64,000 nt of DNA, from positions 144,309,425 through 144,373,424 of the forward strand of contig NC_084483.1 of the NCBI RefSeq assembly GCF_030035675.1, written 5' to 3'. This document shows positions 1 to 11,426 of the stretch, piece by piece; within the stretch, counting starts at the first letter, position 1, and the number at the start of each line of letters is the position of its first letter. The notes beneath the pieces are model-generated. The model made no database searches. It was given only the letters and a program-made list of their open reading frames with translations, and was not told where the DNA came from. The translations under genes were made by a program, and so were the position numbers. This stretch comes from Rhineura floridana (taxonomy: Eukaryota > Chordata > Lepidosauria > Squamata > Rhineuridae).

Positions 1-740
1 AATTGGATTGAATATATCGAGAGTTAGTTTTAGGAAACAACATACAACTATTTAAAAGAGGCCAAAGGATATTAGGGAACATTGCACAAAAAGGACATTT
101 GGAGAGAGAGTAATGTATGTATGCTATGTCAAATGCTCCAATAAAAAAAAAAAAAACACCACTACCAAAACTTTTGGAAAGCTACTTCCTCTGAGAACTA
201 CAGCAGTGGGCTTCCTCTTCTCCAGCCACCTCACATGTACCAGCTTTTTAACAATTTTATGTAAATTTGTGAGGCTTGCTTGAAAAGCAATATGTAATTA
301 TCTGAAATAAAAAAAATGAATACATAGCAAATGTTCTCAAACTGTATTTAATTTTTGAATAATATAATTGCAAAAATAGCAGAGCAGGTATATCGCATGT
401 CTCAGCAATTTTGCTCTATCTAATTTCCTCACAACCTTTTCCTAGTTGCAACAGAGAACATAACTAAAAAGTATTTTTAAAAAACAAAGAGAGTCAGAAA
501 AATACAATCACGGGGTAACCCCAGCTGTAAATATGTACAATATGCAAAATAGGTAAAAACAACTCCATAGTGCCATCTAGCGGCTTTAAATTTAAGATCT
601 CCCTCCCCCTGCTTCTTCAGGCCAAGCTAAGGACAGTGTTCTTACTGCATAAATTTCAAATATGGATATGTCTCGATTCATTTGCCACAGTTTGTCCCAG
701 GAAAAAAAATCTGCGCCTTGTTCCTTGCTGCCACTCCTCC
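1..740. other. AT-rich intergenic DNA, no gene recognised
   Basis: This stretch is AT-rich, with short A-runs and no open frame, splice pattern or repeat family that I can name. Around 570-740 the sequence becomes less AT-rich as it approaches the LINE that follows, so part of it may be a degraded 5' region of that element. Confidence 0.5.
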
Positions 741-2081
741 CATGGATGGGTTCCTCGTTGCTCATCTGCTGTGCCCACTGGCCTGTGTGTGTTGTTGTTT
801 AATGCCAGATCGGTACATAATAAGACCATTCTCATCTATGACTTGATTGTGGATGAAGGAGCCAATTTGGTGTGCATTACTGAGACCTGGGTGGGTGAGC
901 TTGGAGGAGTTGATCTGACCCAACTTTGCCCACCTGGATACTCGGTGCAGCACCAGCACAGGCTGCATGGGTGGGGGGGAGGAGTTGCTGTGGTCTACAG
1001 AACTTCCATCTCTGTCATCAGGAAACCTCTCTGTCTTGGAGCTGGCTGTGAGTGCCTGCACCTGGTGTTGGGCCGAGGAGACAGTCAACTAGGTTTGCTG
1101 CCGGTGTACCATCCAACCAGCTGCCTGGCAGCTTCTCTGACCGAGCTGGTGGAGGTCATCTCAGCTGTGGCATTGGAGGAGCCCCGAACGATAGTGCTGG
1201 GTGATTTCAATGTCCATGCTGAGGCTGCCTGTAGTGTTCCGGCTCAGGACTTCATGGCCTCCATGATGACCATGGGGCTGTCTCAAGTTGTTATTGGTCC
1301 AACACATAGGTCAGGGCACACCCTCGACTTGGTTTTTGCTCCAGATGGAGGAAGGGGTGGTCTGGAGATAGGGGGGTGGATGTCACTCCATTGTCATGGT
1401 CAGATCACTTCCTGGTGAAGTTTAGACTTATGACTCCGATCCTTCCCTGCAGGGTGGTGAACAGATTAAGATGGTCCACCCCCGGAGCCTAATGGAATCC
1501 ACTGGATTCTTGAATGCCCTGGGGGAGTTCCCAGTAGATAGAGCAGGTGACCCTGTTGAAGCCCTTGTCATGCTGTGGAACAGCGAGGCGTGTCAGGCTC
1601 TCGACACGGTTGCCCCTGAGCGCCCTCTCCGGCACTGTGGAGCCCGGCTTCCACCTTGGTATACCAGTGAGCTAAGGGCAATGAAACAGGCTGGACGATG
1701 ACTAGAGCACAAGTGGCGAAAGACTTGCTGTGAGGCTGATTGGGCATGAGTAAAACAACCGTGCCTACTGTGTGGTGGTGAGGGCGGTGAAGAAGGCCCA
1801 CTTCTCTGCCTCCATCACATCCTCAAGTAGCCATCCAGTGGAGCTTTTCCGCATTGTCATGGGTCTGTTGACATCAACTCCAGGAAATGGAGTCTTAGAC
1901 CCTTCGGAGGCCCACTGTGAATTGTTTGCAAGGCACTTTGAGGGTAAAGTTGCTCGCCTCCGTAGCAGTCTTGATGCCCCATCCACATCTACTGTAGTCC
2001 CCAATGAGGTGTCCAGTACAACATCTGCTGCAACTTCTTGGGAATGGTTTCAGGTGATGTGGCCTGATGAGGTGGACAAGG

Positions 2082-2907
2082 GCTGCTTTCACACATGGGG
2101 CTAATAGCGCTAGTTTAACAGATTAAAAAGGTAGCGCTTCTCTTCCGAATTCTAAAATCCCTTTCACACTGCAGTACCTGTTATACCGGCATTTCACGCA
2201 ACAGTCTTTCACACACACAGCTACAATGAACAGAGCAGTTTTTCTCTTCCCCCCTTCATTTTAGGGGGTTTGGTGTATTCCCCCACCCCACTTGGTTTTT
2301 GAGGCTTGTGGAGGCGGCCCTGGGGGTTGGGGGAGCGGCGCCTGCTATTGCAGCCACTGGGAGCTCACAGAGGTGGCTCTCCTTATTCTTAATTTTTATT
2401 TTGGGGGCAAGGGCAGCAGCACCAGCTTCAGCAGCCGTTGGTGTTTCACGGAGACAGCTCCTTTTACCCTTGCTCTCCCCGTCTTGGACTATACCGGAGC
2501 TCATGGTTGCAGCAGCTGTGGCTCCAGTCGATTGATAACACACTTCCCTTCATCCTTCTTTGGCCCCAGTCCTCATTTCCCCCCTCTGTTTAAGGTGGCT
2601 CCTGCTAATTTTCCCCCTCTGTTTTAAGGTGGCTCCTGCTTTTTTCCCGTTCCACACTGCATGCTGGGATGCCTGTCACATGAGTGGCAGCAGCTAGCGA
2701 AACGCTCCTGTGATCTTCTGGATTCCCAGCCTTGCTAACGGATTATTTCTGGTATTATTTATTGTGGAAATTAGAGCTATACTTGCACTACATTCCACCA
2801 GAATTCCGGAGCTACCCGGTATGTCGTGTGAAAGCTCAGATATAATGCGCAAATTACCAGGTAATAAATTGTCAGAATAATGGAATAAAGTGCAGTGTGA
2901 AAGCACC
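2082..2907. mobile_element. Non-autonomous DNA transposon inserted in the L2-like LINE
   Basis: The 826-bp block has terminal inverted repeats: GCTGCTTTCACAC at the left end and GGTGCTTTCACAC (reverse complement of the right end), 12 of 13 matching. It is bracketed by the direct repeat CAAGG at 2,077-2,081 and 2,908-2,912. Removing it restores the LINE reading VDKVLAMMRP across the join. It holds no transposase-like frame. A 5-bp duplication does not fit hAT (8 bp) or Tc1/mariner (TA). I cannot name the superfamily. Confidence 0.75.
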
Positions 2908-4109
2908 CAAGGTGCTTGCGATGATGCGGCCAGCAACGTGTCCTCTCGACCCTTGTCCTTCTTGGCTTATTAAAGCTTGCCGAGGGGGTCTGACCAAGTG
3001 GATCCAGGGTGTGGTCAATGCATCATTGCGGGAGGGAGTGGTTCCAGCTGCCTTGAAAGAGGCGGTGATCCAACCACTCCTGAAAAAGCCCACCCTGGAT
3101 CCATTGGTTTGTGACAACTACTGACCGGTTGCAAATACCCCCTTCTTAGGGAAGGTGATTGAGAGGGTTGTGGTGCAGCAACTGCAAGTACTCTTGGATG
3201 AAACAGATTATCTTGACCCATCCCAGTCTGGGTTCAGGCCTGGTTATGGGACTGAATCAGCCTTGGTCGCCCTGATGGATGACCTTTATCAGGAGAAGGA
3301 CAGGGGGAGTGAGACCCTGTTATTCTTACTTGATCTCTCAGGGGCTTTTGATACCATTGACCATGGTATCCTTCTGGGCAGATGTGGTGAGATGGGTATT
3401 GGAGGCACTGTTTTACAGTGGTTCCAATGCTATCTACAAGGTTATTTTCAGAGAATAGCATTAGGTGATTGTCTTTCAGCCCCCTGGCAGTTGTGTTGTA
3501 GGGTGCCGCAGGGTACCATCTTTCCCCCCATGCTGTTTAACATCTATATGAAGCCCTTGGGAGCAGTCATCGGGAGCTTTGGGGAAGGTGTCAGTAGTAT
3601 GCTGATGATACTCAGCTCTATTTCTCCATAACATCTGCATCGGGAGAGGCCATGCAAGCCCTTGACCACTGCCTGGACTCTATGGTGGGCTGGATGAGGG
3701 CCAATAAACTGAGTCTGAATCCTAGCAAGACAGAGGCACTGTGGGTTGGTGGTTCCTGAGTTGCCTGCTTTGGACGGGGTTGTACTCCCTCTGAAAGAGC
3801 AGGTCCATAGCCTAGGGGTGCTCCTGGATCCATCTTTGTCGCTAGAGGCCCAGGTGACCTCAGTGTCTAGGAGTGCCTTTTACCAGCTTCGGCTGGTGAG
3901 ACAGCTGTGGCCGTTTCTGGACTAGGTTAGCCTGACCACTGTTGTCCATGCACTGGTAACCTCCAGGCTGGATTACTGTAATGTGCTCTGTGTGGGGCTG
4001 CCCTTGAGGTTGGTCCAGAATCTGCCGCTGGTGCAAAACGCGGCAGCGAGACTGCTCACTGGGGCAGCGTATGGCAGAATGGCACAGGGGCACAGTCCAC
4101 GCATCCTGC

Positions 4110-4412
4110 ATGGTGTTTTAGATAGACAGCTCTTACTTTTCCTGCAGCTAAAGCAAATTTTGCCACCTGAATAGTAATAAATACATCATTGCCTGCTAAC
4201 AAGACACAGATCTGCTCCAGGGGAGTTCTATTAGACAAGGAGCAAGGATGCACAGGAAAAAAATTGATCTTGGGGACTTGTATAAGGGGCAACTTAGTAG
4301 ATAATGTGTTATGTCCTCAACTTCACCAGAGTGGCAGATACAAAGTCTTTGTTGGGTCGGAGTATTAGAAAATCTCCCATCCAGAAAAGCAGAGGGCATA
4401 GTCTTAAAGCTG
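4110..4412 (-). mobile_element. I-superfamily LINE 3' fragment, inverted
   Basis: On the minus strand this region encodes a peptide with CICHSGEVEDITHYLLSCPLY, the zinc-knuckle type C-terminus found after the reverse transcriptase of I-superfamily LINEs. The same motif type, CPCGVEVVETVNHVLLYCPF, occurs near the end of the large LINE just to the right, so the two are related but not identical. The fragment lies in reverse orientation within the 3' half of the L2-like LINE and is too decayed for its ends to be exact. Confidence 0.55.
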
Positions 4413-4656
4413 TGAATGATTTTTATGTTTTTTCATAATGTTTGTAACCCTTTTTTAAAGTTGTTTTTTTAAAGATGTTTTTAATGCTCTTTTGTTTTAA
4501 TGTATTTTAAGATCTGTTTTTATGATATTTTGAAGTGTTTTTAGTGCTTTGTTTGCCACCCTGGGCTCCTGCTGGAAGGGCGGGATACAAAGTAAAAAAT
4601 AAATAAACTTCACAATTTGTGGTTCCTAATTAAAATGCATAATTTGGGGTTCATTT

Positions 4657-5970
4657 TTGCCATTACCTATGAAAACTTTTCACCCAGAAACCTCTTTTGC
4701 CCAGAAACCCTTCTGTGTCCCCCACCCATGTTTGTCTCTGCCCAAACGTAAGAAGAGCAACAACTGTAGAAATCTAGGTGTGAAGAAAAGTAAAAACATA
4801 AAAAACTCCAAGCCTACAAAATATAAAAAAATGCAATATGGCAAATTGTTCAGACATCTCAACGAGAGCTCCGAAACTGAAAAATTGCAAAATAATGGCG
4901 CAGTATTGCCAAAGAAGGCTAGCATTGATAGTAAGGACGCTACCCAGGATTTGGACCGAGTTATAGAAGATTCTTCAGACTTGCATTCCCCTTTAATTTT
5001 GGACGACATCTCTGGAAATGAATCTTCTACCCCGCCCATTCCTCTGGCGGAGCCTGAGGGCGAGGCGAAGGCGCAAAAAGCTAAATACTGGAACTTGATT
5101 CTCAACAACAAAGACCTGGTTCTAATTAATCTTCCTAAACCAAGGAATTTCAGTTCGCAGTTACAATGCAAACTTTTCCTAATTAATTTCTGAGGGACAT
5201 ATCCATAAGTAATTTTGTGGTAGAGGAATAGAACATGTAAACTACTTGCCCCATTTTGGCGCTGTTACCCGGGCAAAGATTTCTTTCAAAGAGGCTAAAT
5301 TAGCCAAGAAATTGCACGCTTGCAAAGATGTTCTGCACCTCCATAATATAGGGGTATGCAGAGCCTTCGTCAACGCAGCTCCCCCTATGCCACTGATACC
5401 CAGTTGGACTGAACACCCTTCTGAGCTCGAGACTAAATCTTCATTATGCGCCGAGGCTCCATTAGAGGCGAGGTCTACTCCAACCTACGATGAGAATGAT
5501 ATTTTAACTAACATGGAGTATGATCCTGCCCCAATCTCTACTCTATGTCCGCTGAACCGCTGAATGAAGATCCAGCGAATGAGACATTTGCCATGGAAGA
5601 GAATGATTTACTCGAGTCTTATGGGGCCTTACCTTTTCAAGCCCAAGCGCACATAATATGGAGACTGGACACTCTTAGATCTCGGCTACTTATTTCCTCT
5701 CAAACTGTCAAAGGCTCCAAGCTGGTTATACAGGCGGAAATCAATCCTGTTGCTGATAAGTATTCCTCATTGGACCCCCTGTGTTCCCCTGTATATGAAG
5801 CAGTGAATGGCTCAACCACAACACTGTCGAAATTACCTAAGTTGTCAGCCCCGAAAGGCCAGGGGCCCTCTGAGCAGAATATTCTTACAAATATAAATTT
5901 TAGTCCCACCTCCATAAACGGAAAAAATCAGGAGATTAAAGTTTCCCAAAAGGGGGACAGGGCAAAGTGA
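4657..5970 (+). pseudogene. LINE ORF1 remnant
   Basis: Open stretches at 4,657-5,193, 5,246-5,563 and 5,545-5,970 lie in two frames. The first part is rich in Lys, Asn and Ser (KKSKNIKNSKPTKYKK) and the middle is acidic. The sequence near 5,200-5,370 (VTRAKISFKEAKLAKKL) resembles the RRM-like part of LINE ORF1 proteins, the nucleic-acid-binding chaperone. There is a frame change near 5,190-5,250 and another near 5,545-5,563. The RRM reading is tentative. The position directly upstream of an endonuclease-reverse transcriptase ORF supports the ORF1 call. Confidence 0.5.
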
Positions 5971-6149
5971 GAGCTTTTGATGGCTCCACTCTGCAAAGTG
6001 CTCCCCCCACTCTCCTTAACGCCCCTAGTGTATGGCCGATCGAATCAGACCACCTTGGGCCTCCTTTAACTTCCACCGCCCTTCTGATGGCACTGCCGAT
6101 TCTTTTGATAATGTGGAGAATCTCACAGCCTGATATAAAGTACCTCGGT

Positions 6150-9100
6150 CCAAAGACCTGTTATGTATAGTCTCCTGGAACGTGGCGGGCTGGACCAATA
6201 AGGGCCCAAACCCCTCATTTTTCATGTTCCTTAACCAACATCATATAATAATGCTCCAGGAGATCTGGCTCAAAAGTGAACTCTATTTAAGTGGGTTCAC
6301 AAATTATTTTCTTGAGGCAGTTTCTAGCCCTGATGGTGGTCGGCCAAAAGGTGGTTTAGCGACATTGGTTTCGACTAAATTGGATATTACGGTACTGAGC
6401 ATAGACAAGCTGGAAAACATAGCATTGATCTTGTTGTTGAACTTGCATAATGACCTTCTTTTGATAATTAATGTGTATCTCCCCCCACTTGCCAAATACC
6501 AATTAATAAGGGAAGTCTGGTCGAAACTACAAGAATATATTCTTAAATCTCTGGCCAAGTTTCCCCAAGCATATGTTATTTTGGGTGGGGATTTCAACGC
6601 TAGGACAGGCGTTAACGATGAAGCCTTATATAATCACTTTCACCTAGCTCCCCCATTATCCGATCTTCCCCCTCCTGTTCAAGTAGACACTCTAAGGACA
6701 AAGGCTGCAATTTTGCTGACCTTTGTTTCCTTCAAATGACCCACGTATGTGATTTGGTTATCCTGAACGGTGGGGTGTTGGGCGACCTGCATGGTGAATT
6801 CACCTATGTCTCGTGCCATGGGGTGTCTGCCATCGATTATATAGCGGTCTCCTGCAATTTGGCGGAGAAAGTCTCCAGGTATTCGATAGGGTTTAGAGAT
6901 GATAGTGATCATCTACCTCTGATGTGTTCCTTTAAGTTGGGTCGCAAAAGGCTGTTTCTGGTTTGCGAACCCGCCCTTAACCTGGTGCCCGATAGAAGAA
7001 ACACCTGTATCAGATGGACCCCTGCCACCGCCATTAAACTCTCCAAATCTATACACTCTGCTGAGGGTATTGGCCTCAGGAATAAGCTTCTGCAAGAAAT
7101 TACCCCATCCTCTGTTTGTATCTTATACCAGGAGCTGGTGGGGTATATAGATAATCTTTTAACCTTTAATACCCAGCCATGCTCAGGCACCCTAGAACGG
7201 ATGTCAAAGCCTTGATACGACAAGGATTGTGTAGCATTGAAGAAGACCCTGTCGTCCATCTATAGAAGCTATCAAGCCTCAGAGATATCAGTTCTCCCCA
7301 AGGAATACCTGGCCACTAAAACTCACTATAAGGCTTTAATAAAAGCCAAAAAAAATCTCATCAAGAGGAGCTTCCCGCCTAAAAGACTCGAGAAAGTTTT
7401 GGAAATTGGTAGCCGTGGGTCACATGACTGCCCCCCTGAGTATCGACTACCATATTCCAGCCAGTGAGTGGGAATCATACTTTGCTGGCATATTTGCCAA
7501 GAGTCATAATCTTGACAGCCCTGTGTGGGTTGACGCTCATACATTACCCATATGGCTACCAGTCCCTGTGTGTGAGACAGCCGCACTCATCGATAAACTG
7601 AAATTAGGCAAGGCGCCTGGAGTTGATAACATCACCCCTGAACTCCTTAAAAACAACCAGGATTGGTGGGATCCTATCCTTGCGGCATTGTTCACGGCCA
7701 TAGACAAATCGATCTCAATCCCTGACGATTGGCGTATGGCCATAGTAATCCCTCTCTACAAGAAAGGCCAATGGACGGATCCGTCCAATTATAGACCAGT
7801 TAGTCTCCGCAGCGTTATAAGCAAACTATATGCAAGCCATCTTCTAGAGAAGCTTAACGCATGGATGGAGGACGAAAAAGTCCTGGCCATTGAACAGACA
7901 GGCTTTAGATCAGGCTGCTCCACAGTGGACCATGGACTAGTCCTTCAGCATCTGGCTGGAAAATACTCTTCCCGTAAGGGAGGGGCCTTATTTACTGCCT
8001 TTATAGATCTCAAAGCAGCTTTTGATTCCATACCCCGTGAGAGACTGTGGTTGAAATTGTTGGAGACAAACATCTATAGACGTTTGCTCTGTTTAATCCG
8101 CTCTCTGCACGAGAGGACTCAAATAAGGGTAAGATGCAATCAGGCTGGCTACTTGTCAGCCCCGATCACCTCTACAAAGGGAGTAAAACAGGGCTGCGTG
8201 TTGGCTCCCTCCTTATTCAATATCTATATCAACTCGCTGACAAAACGCCTGTCAACAGTAAATTCCCATCCCCCAGTTTTGGCAAACAAACACTTAACAT
8301 GTTTATTGTATGCAGACGACATTGCCCTGTTATCTCAAACGCAGGTGGGCTTACGTCGCCTACTAAGAGAACTTGCCTCCTTTTGTGTTGATGAACTTTT
8401 AAGAATTATGAGAAATGCAAGTTTTTAGTTTTCTCCAGGAGGAGATATAAATATCGCTGGCGAATTGATAACCACAGCATTGACCAAGTCAATGTTTTTA
8501 GTTACCTGGCATTGCCTTCCAGTCTTCAGGCTCTTGGAATGCGCATTCTGTTCAGTCTGCAGCGACCACACAGAAAACGGTAAAAGCTCTATTGGCCTTC
8601 TTTTCTACAAAGGGTGGACAGTACATTCCAGCAGCAGCTCAGGTATTTAATGCCAAGGTACTCCCCCAACTTCTCTACCGGATCCAAATTTGCAGTGGAG
8701 ATAATCACTCACTGTTGGAGGGGGTACAATCCAAATTTATGAGGTCCATTCTGGGCACCCCGAGTTCCATCCCCAATGTGACTTTACACTTGGAACTAGG
8801 TGCTCTTCTGATTGAGACCCGTGTTTGGATGTTAAAATTCAGCTATTGGCTGAAGTTACTATTTCAACCCTTAGGACTGGCCCCACTAACTTTGGAGAAT
8901 ACCTTTCAATCTCAATGGAAGAGAGAAATGATCAATAAACTTGGAACTCTTGGTTTCTCACTTCCTGCGATTGGGGCCTTAGGCTATATGACCACCAAAA
9001 CAACAATTATCCAACGCCTCAAAGATATTGAATTTCAGAACAACCTGAGCCTGGTTGTTTAATGTTAAACCTTGTATCTCTGTTACTTACATTTCAAGTT

Positions 9101-9450
9101 TACCTACCCCGAAACTTAGGAGAGCTTTTACCCTAGCACGATTCAATACTTTGCCCTTGGCACTATTGGAGGGTAGATATAGGGGTGTTGCATATCGTGA
9201 CTGGATTTGCCCTTGTGGAGTAGAGGTGGTGGAGACTGTGAACCATGTGTTGCTCTACTGTCCTTTTTATTCCGAGCTCCGCCTCAAGCTCATTTCCCCA
9301 CTTCTGTCCAATTGTTCTTCGTGCTCAGAGGTTACAATTTTGCAATACTTACTGGCAGACTCAGATTCCCGGACCACTGCCAAGGTTGCCTCATTCTGCG
9401 TAGCTGCTATGGCTCGCAAGAGGGATTTAATGTGTTGTGCACTAGATTAA
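6150..9450 (+). pseudogene. LINE ORF2 remnant: endonuclease, reverse transcriptase, zinc knuckle
   Basis: The endonuclease starts near 6,170 (VSWNVAGWTNKG), has the LQEIW and LGGDFNAR active-site motifs, and ends with DDSDHLPLMCSF near 6,930. The reverse transcriptase lies in the longest open piece, 7,406-8,428, with KAPGVDNITPELLKN, NYRPVSL, FIDLKAAFDSIPRERLW, KGVKQGCVLAPSLFN and the catalytic YADD at about 8,310. The C-terminal piece at 9,055-9,450 carries a CPCG...H...CPFY zinc-binding pattern. No RNase H domain was recognised. The coding sequence shifts frame about four times (near 6,730, 7,400, 8,410-8,590 and 9,060) and has a stop at about 7,214, so this copy cannot make the enzyme. Confidence 0.8.
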
Positions 9451-9779
9451 GGTACCAGCTAGCTCAGTATATGGACTTAGTTAACAATGTCCCTGTATTG
9501 TGATGATAATGTATTGGATTCTGTGTTCTCTGATACCCAGAGGTCTTGTAACTATAATTGCTGGTCTTGGACCATAATAAAGATTTTACTTACTCTGCCC
9601 ACCCAATGAAAATGGTCTTGCTACACTCCTGCATGGATAGTTTAAGCTAGATTTCTTTTATAGCAGCCACATAGTAATTTGGAAGTCCCACTGAGCTTAA
9701 TAGGATTTTCCCCTGCATGTGTTTAGGACTGAAAGTTGCTTATCTCTTGAGAGAATCATCGACGACACACAGGTCTCAT

Positions 9780-9871
9780 CTGCACATACATTTAAAGCAA
9801 TATCATACTACTTTAAACAGTCATATATTCCCCCAAAGAATCCTGGGAACTGTACTTTGGTGCTGAGAGTT
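9780..9871. mobile_element. Left half of a palindromic MITE split by BovB
   Basis: This piece has the conserved arm of a foldback MITE: TACTTTAAACAGTCATAT, then a CCCAAAGAATCCTGGGAACTGTA block, ending in GGTGCTGAGAGTT. The matching right half resumes at 12,272 after a BovB LINE. The intact relative at 30,911-31,196 shows the same order without interruption. Confidence 0.7.
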
Positions 9872-10119
9872 GTTGTTGTTGTTAGATGCCTTCAAGTTGA
9901 TTAAGATTAATGGTGACCCTATGAAGCAGCAACCTCCAACAGCATCTGTCATGAACCACCCAGTTCAGATCTTGTAAATTCAGGTCTGTGGCTTCCTTTA
10001 TGGAATCAATCCATCTCATTTGGTCTTCCTCTTTTTCTACTCCCTTCTGTTTTTCCAAGCATAATTGTCTTTTCTAATGAATCACGTCTTCTCATGATGT
10101 GTCCAAAGTATGATAACCT

Positions 10120-11426
10120 GCAAAAGCAGCAACTGCTGAAGGGGCCAGAGACCATCTACCTGTGTGAGTTTCTGCAAGACCTGCTCCCTGCATTTCTGGC
10201 TAATTTCCACCTGGCCTGGAAGGGTGGGTCCTGTCTCTCTCCAGCTACAAAAGCAGCAACTGCTGAAGGGGCCAGAGACCATCTACCTGTGTGAGTTTCT
10301 GCAAGACCTGCTCCCTGCATTTCTGGCTAATTTCCACCTGGCCTGGAAGGGTGGGGCCCTGTCTCTCTCCAGCTGCAAAAGCAGCAACTGCTGAAGGGGC
10401 CAGAGACCATCTACCTGTGTGAGTTTCTGCAAGACCTGCTCCCTGCATTTCTGGCTAATTTCCACCTGGCCTGGAAGGGTGGGGCCCTGTTCCTCTCCAG
10501 CTACAAAAGCAGCAACTGCTGAAGGGGCCAAAGACCATCTACCTGTGTGAGTTTCTGCAAGACCTGCTCCCTGCATTTCTGGCTAATTTCCATCTGGCCT
10601 GGAAGGGTGGGGCCCTGTCTCTCTCCAGCTACAAAAGCAGCAACTGCTGAAGGGGCCAGAGACCATCTACCTGTGTGAGTTTCTGCAAGACCTGCTCCCT
10701 GCATTTCTGGCTAATTTCCATCTGGCCTGGAAGGGTGGGGCCCTGTCTCTCTCCAGCTACAAAAGCAGCAACTGCTGAAGGGGCCAGAGACCATCTACCT
10801 GTGTGAGTTTCTGCAAGACCTGCTCCCTGCATTTCTGGCTAATTTCCACCTGGCCTGGAAGGGTGGGGCCCTGTCTCTCTCCAGCTACAAAAACAGCAAC
10901 TGCTGAAGGGGCCAGAGACCATCTACCTGTGTGAGTTTCTGCAAGACCTGCTCCCTGCATTTCTGGCTAATTTCCACCTGGCCTGGAAGGGTGGGGCCCT
11001 GTCTCTCTCCAGCTACAAAAAAAGCAACTGCTGAAGGGGCCAGAGACCGTGTGTGTGTGTATGTGCGCGTGAACCTGCTGCTCGGGATGTCTATAGACTA
11101 CTGGGGTTAGTTGTTTTTTAGTTGTTTTTGGGGTCAAGATTTAATTTTGGGGTCAAGATTTAATTTTGGAGATTCATTTTTGCTGTTATTTGGACTACAG
11201 CATATTTTTGTTAGACACTGTTGTGAAGTGTGTGGGGATTGCTTAATTGTATATTTATTGAGATGTTTTCATTAGTTTGTTGTTTATTATTATTGTTTGG
11301 CTACTTATATACTGTGTATATTTATATTTCTTTGTTGTATTATTTCTCTGTTGTACACCGCCCAGAGAGCTATGCTAGTCGGGCAGTATAGAAATTTAAC
11401 AAATAAATAAATAAATAAATAAAATA
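10120..11426 (+). mobile_element. Composite non-autonomous retroelement: 128-bp array plus L2-type tail
   Basis: The block interrupts BovB coding sequence and is flanked by the direct repeat AACCT (10,115-10,119 and 11,427-11,431). From left to right it has a 128-bp tandem array (10,121-11,048), a GT-rich link, about 240 bp of unique T-rich sequence with a duplicated TCAAGATTTAATTTTGG unit, and the L2-type 3' end TTGTACACCGCCCAGAGAGC followed by AAAT repeats. No protein frame is present. The array, spacer and tail therefore seem to have arrived together by retrotransposition with the help of an L2-like LINE. The layout resembles VNTR-bearing composite retroelements such as SVA, by analogy only. 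Alternatively, the array may be the 5' UTR of a LINE whose middle was deleted. Confidence 0.7.
10121..11048 (+). repeat. 128-bp tandem repeat, about 7.3 copies
   Basis: The word CAAAAGCAGC (with small variants) recurs at 10,121, 10,248, 10,376, 10,504, 10,632, 10,760, 10,888 and 11,016. Spacing is 127 once and then 128. Copies differ by only a few bases (for example GGGTCC versus GGGGCCC, TTCCACCTGG versus TTCCATCTGG), and the last stops about 33 bases in. Because 128 is not a multiple of three, the array has no continuous reading frame; the small open frames within it are chance. Confidence 0.95.

Larger units (their letters stand above)
745..4606 (+). mobile_element. L2-like LINE, decayed, interrupted by two other elements
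   Basis: Translated pieces follow the order of an L2/CR1-group ORF2. An APE-type endonuclease occupies about 790-1,410, with a start like FNARSVHNK, an ITETWVGE motif, a LGDFNVHAE metal-site motif and the HTLDLVF motif. The reverse transcriptase follows at about 2,913-4,080, with QSGFRPGYGTESALVAL, LLDLSGAFDTIDHG and VPQGT motifs. The 3' end (about 4,430-4,606) has a T-rich spacer, a GCCACCCTGGGCTCC-type stem and an A-rich AATAAA tail. The frame changes several times and has internal stops (for example just before 3,124), so it is dead. An 826-bp DNA transposon splits it at 2,082-2,907, and a reversed fragment of another LINE lies in its 3' part at about 4,110-4,412. Assignment to L2 rather than another CR1-group clade is a judgement from motifs. 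Confidence 0.85.
4640..9592 (+). mobile_element. Near-full-length I-superfamily (Vingi-like) LINE, inactive
   Basis: About 5 kb of one LINE in order: an ORF1-like region (4,657-5,970), a short spacer, an ORF2 with endonuclease and reverse transcriptase (about 6,150-9,450), and a 3' end with AATAAAGATTTTACTT at about 9,575-9,592. The 3' end has no long poly-A or microsatellite tail. The reverse transcriptase differs clearly from the L2, CR1 and BovB ones here (CLLYADDIALLSQ; VKQGCVLAPSLFNIYIN) and is followed by a zinc-knuckle C-terminus, which points to the I superfamily. Vingi, reported from lizards, is my best guess. No clear target-site duplication was found. Confidence 0.75.

Noticed and set aside
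4680-5171. A 163-residue minus-strand frame opposite LINE ORF1
   Set aside because: It lies opposite the ORF1-like frame of the LINE and shows no motif; the plus strand explains the region.
10082-10960. Repeated small open frames of about 67 residues inside the tandem array
   Set aside because: They arise from the 128-bp period, are cut off at similar places, and the period is not a multiple of three, so no repeat protein could be encoded.
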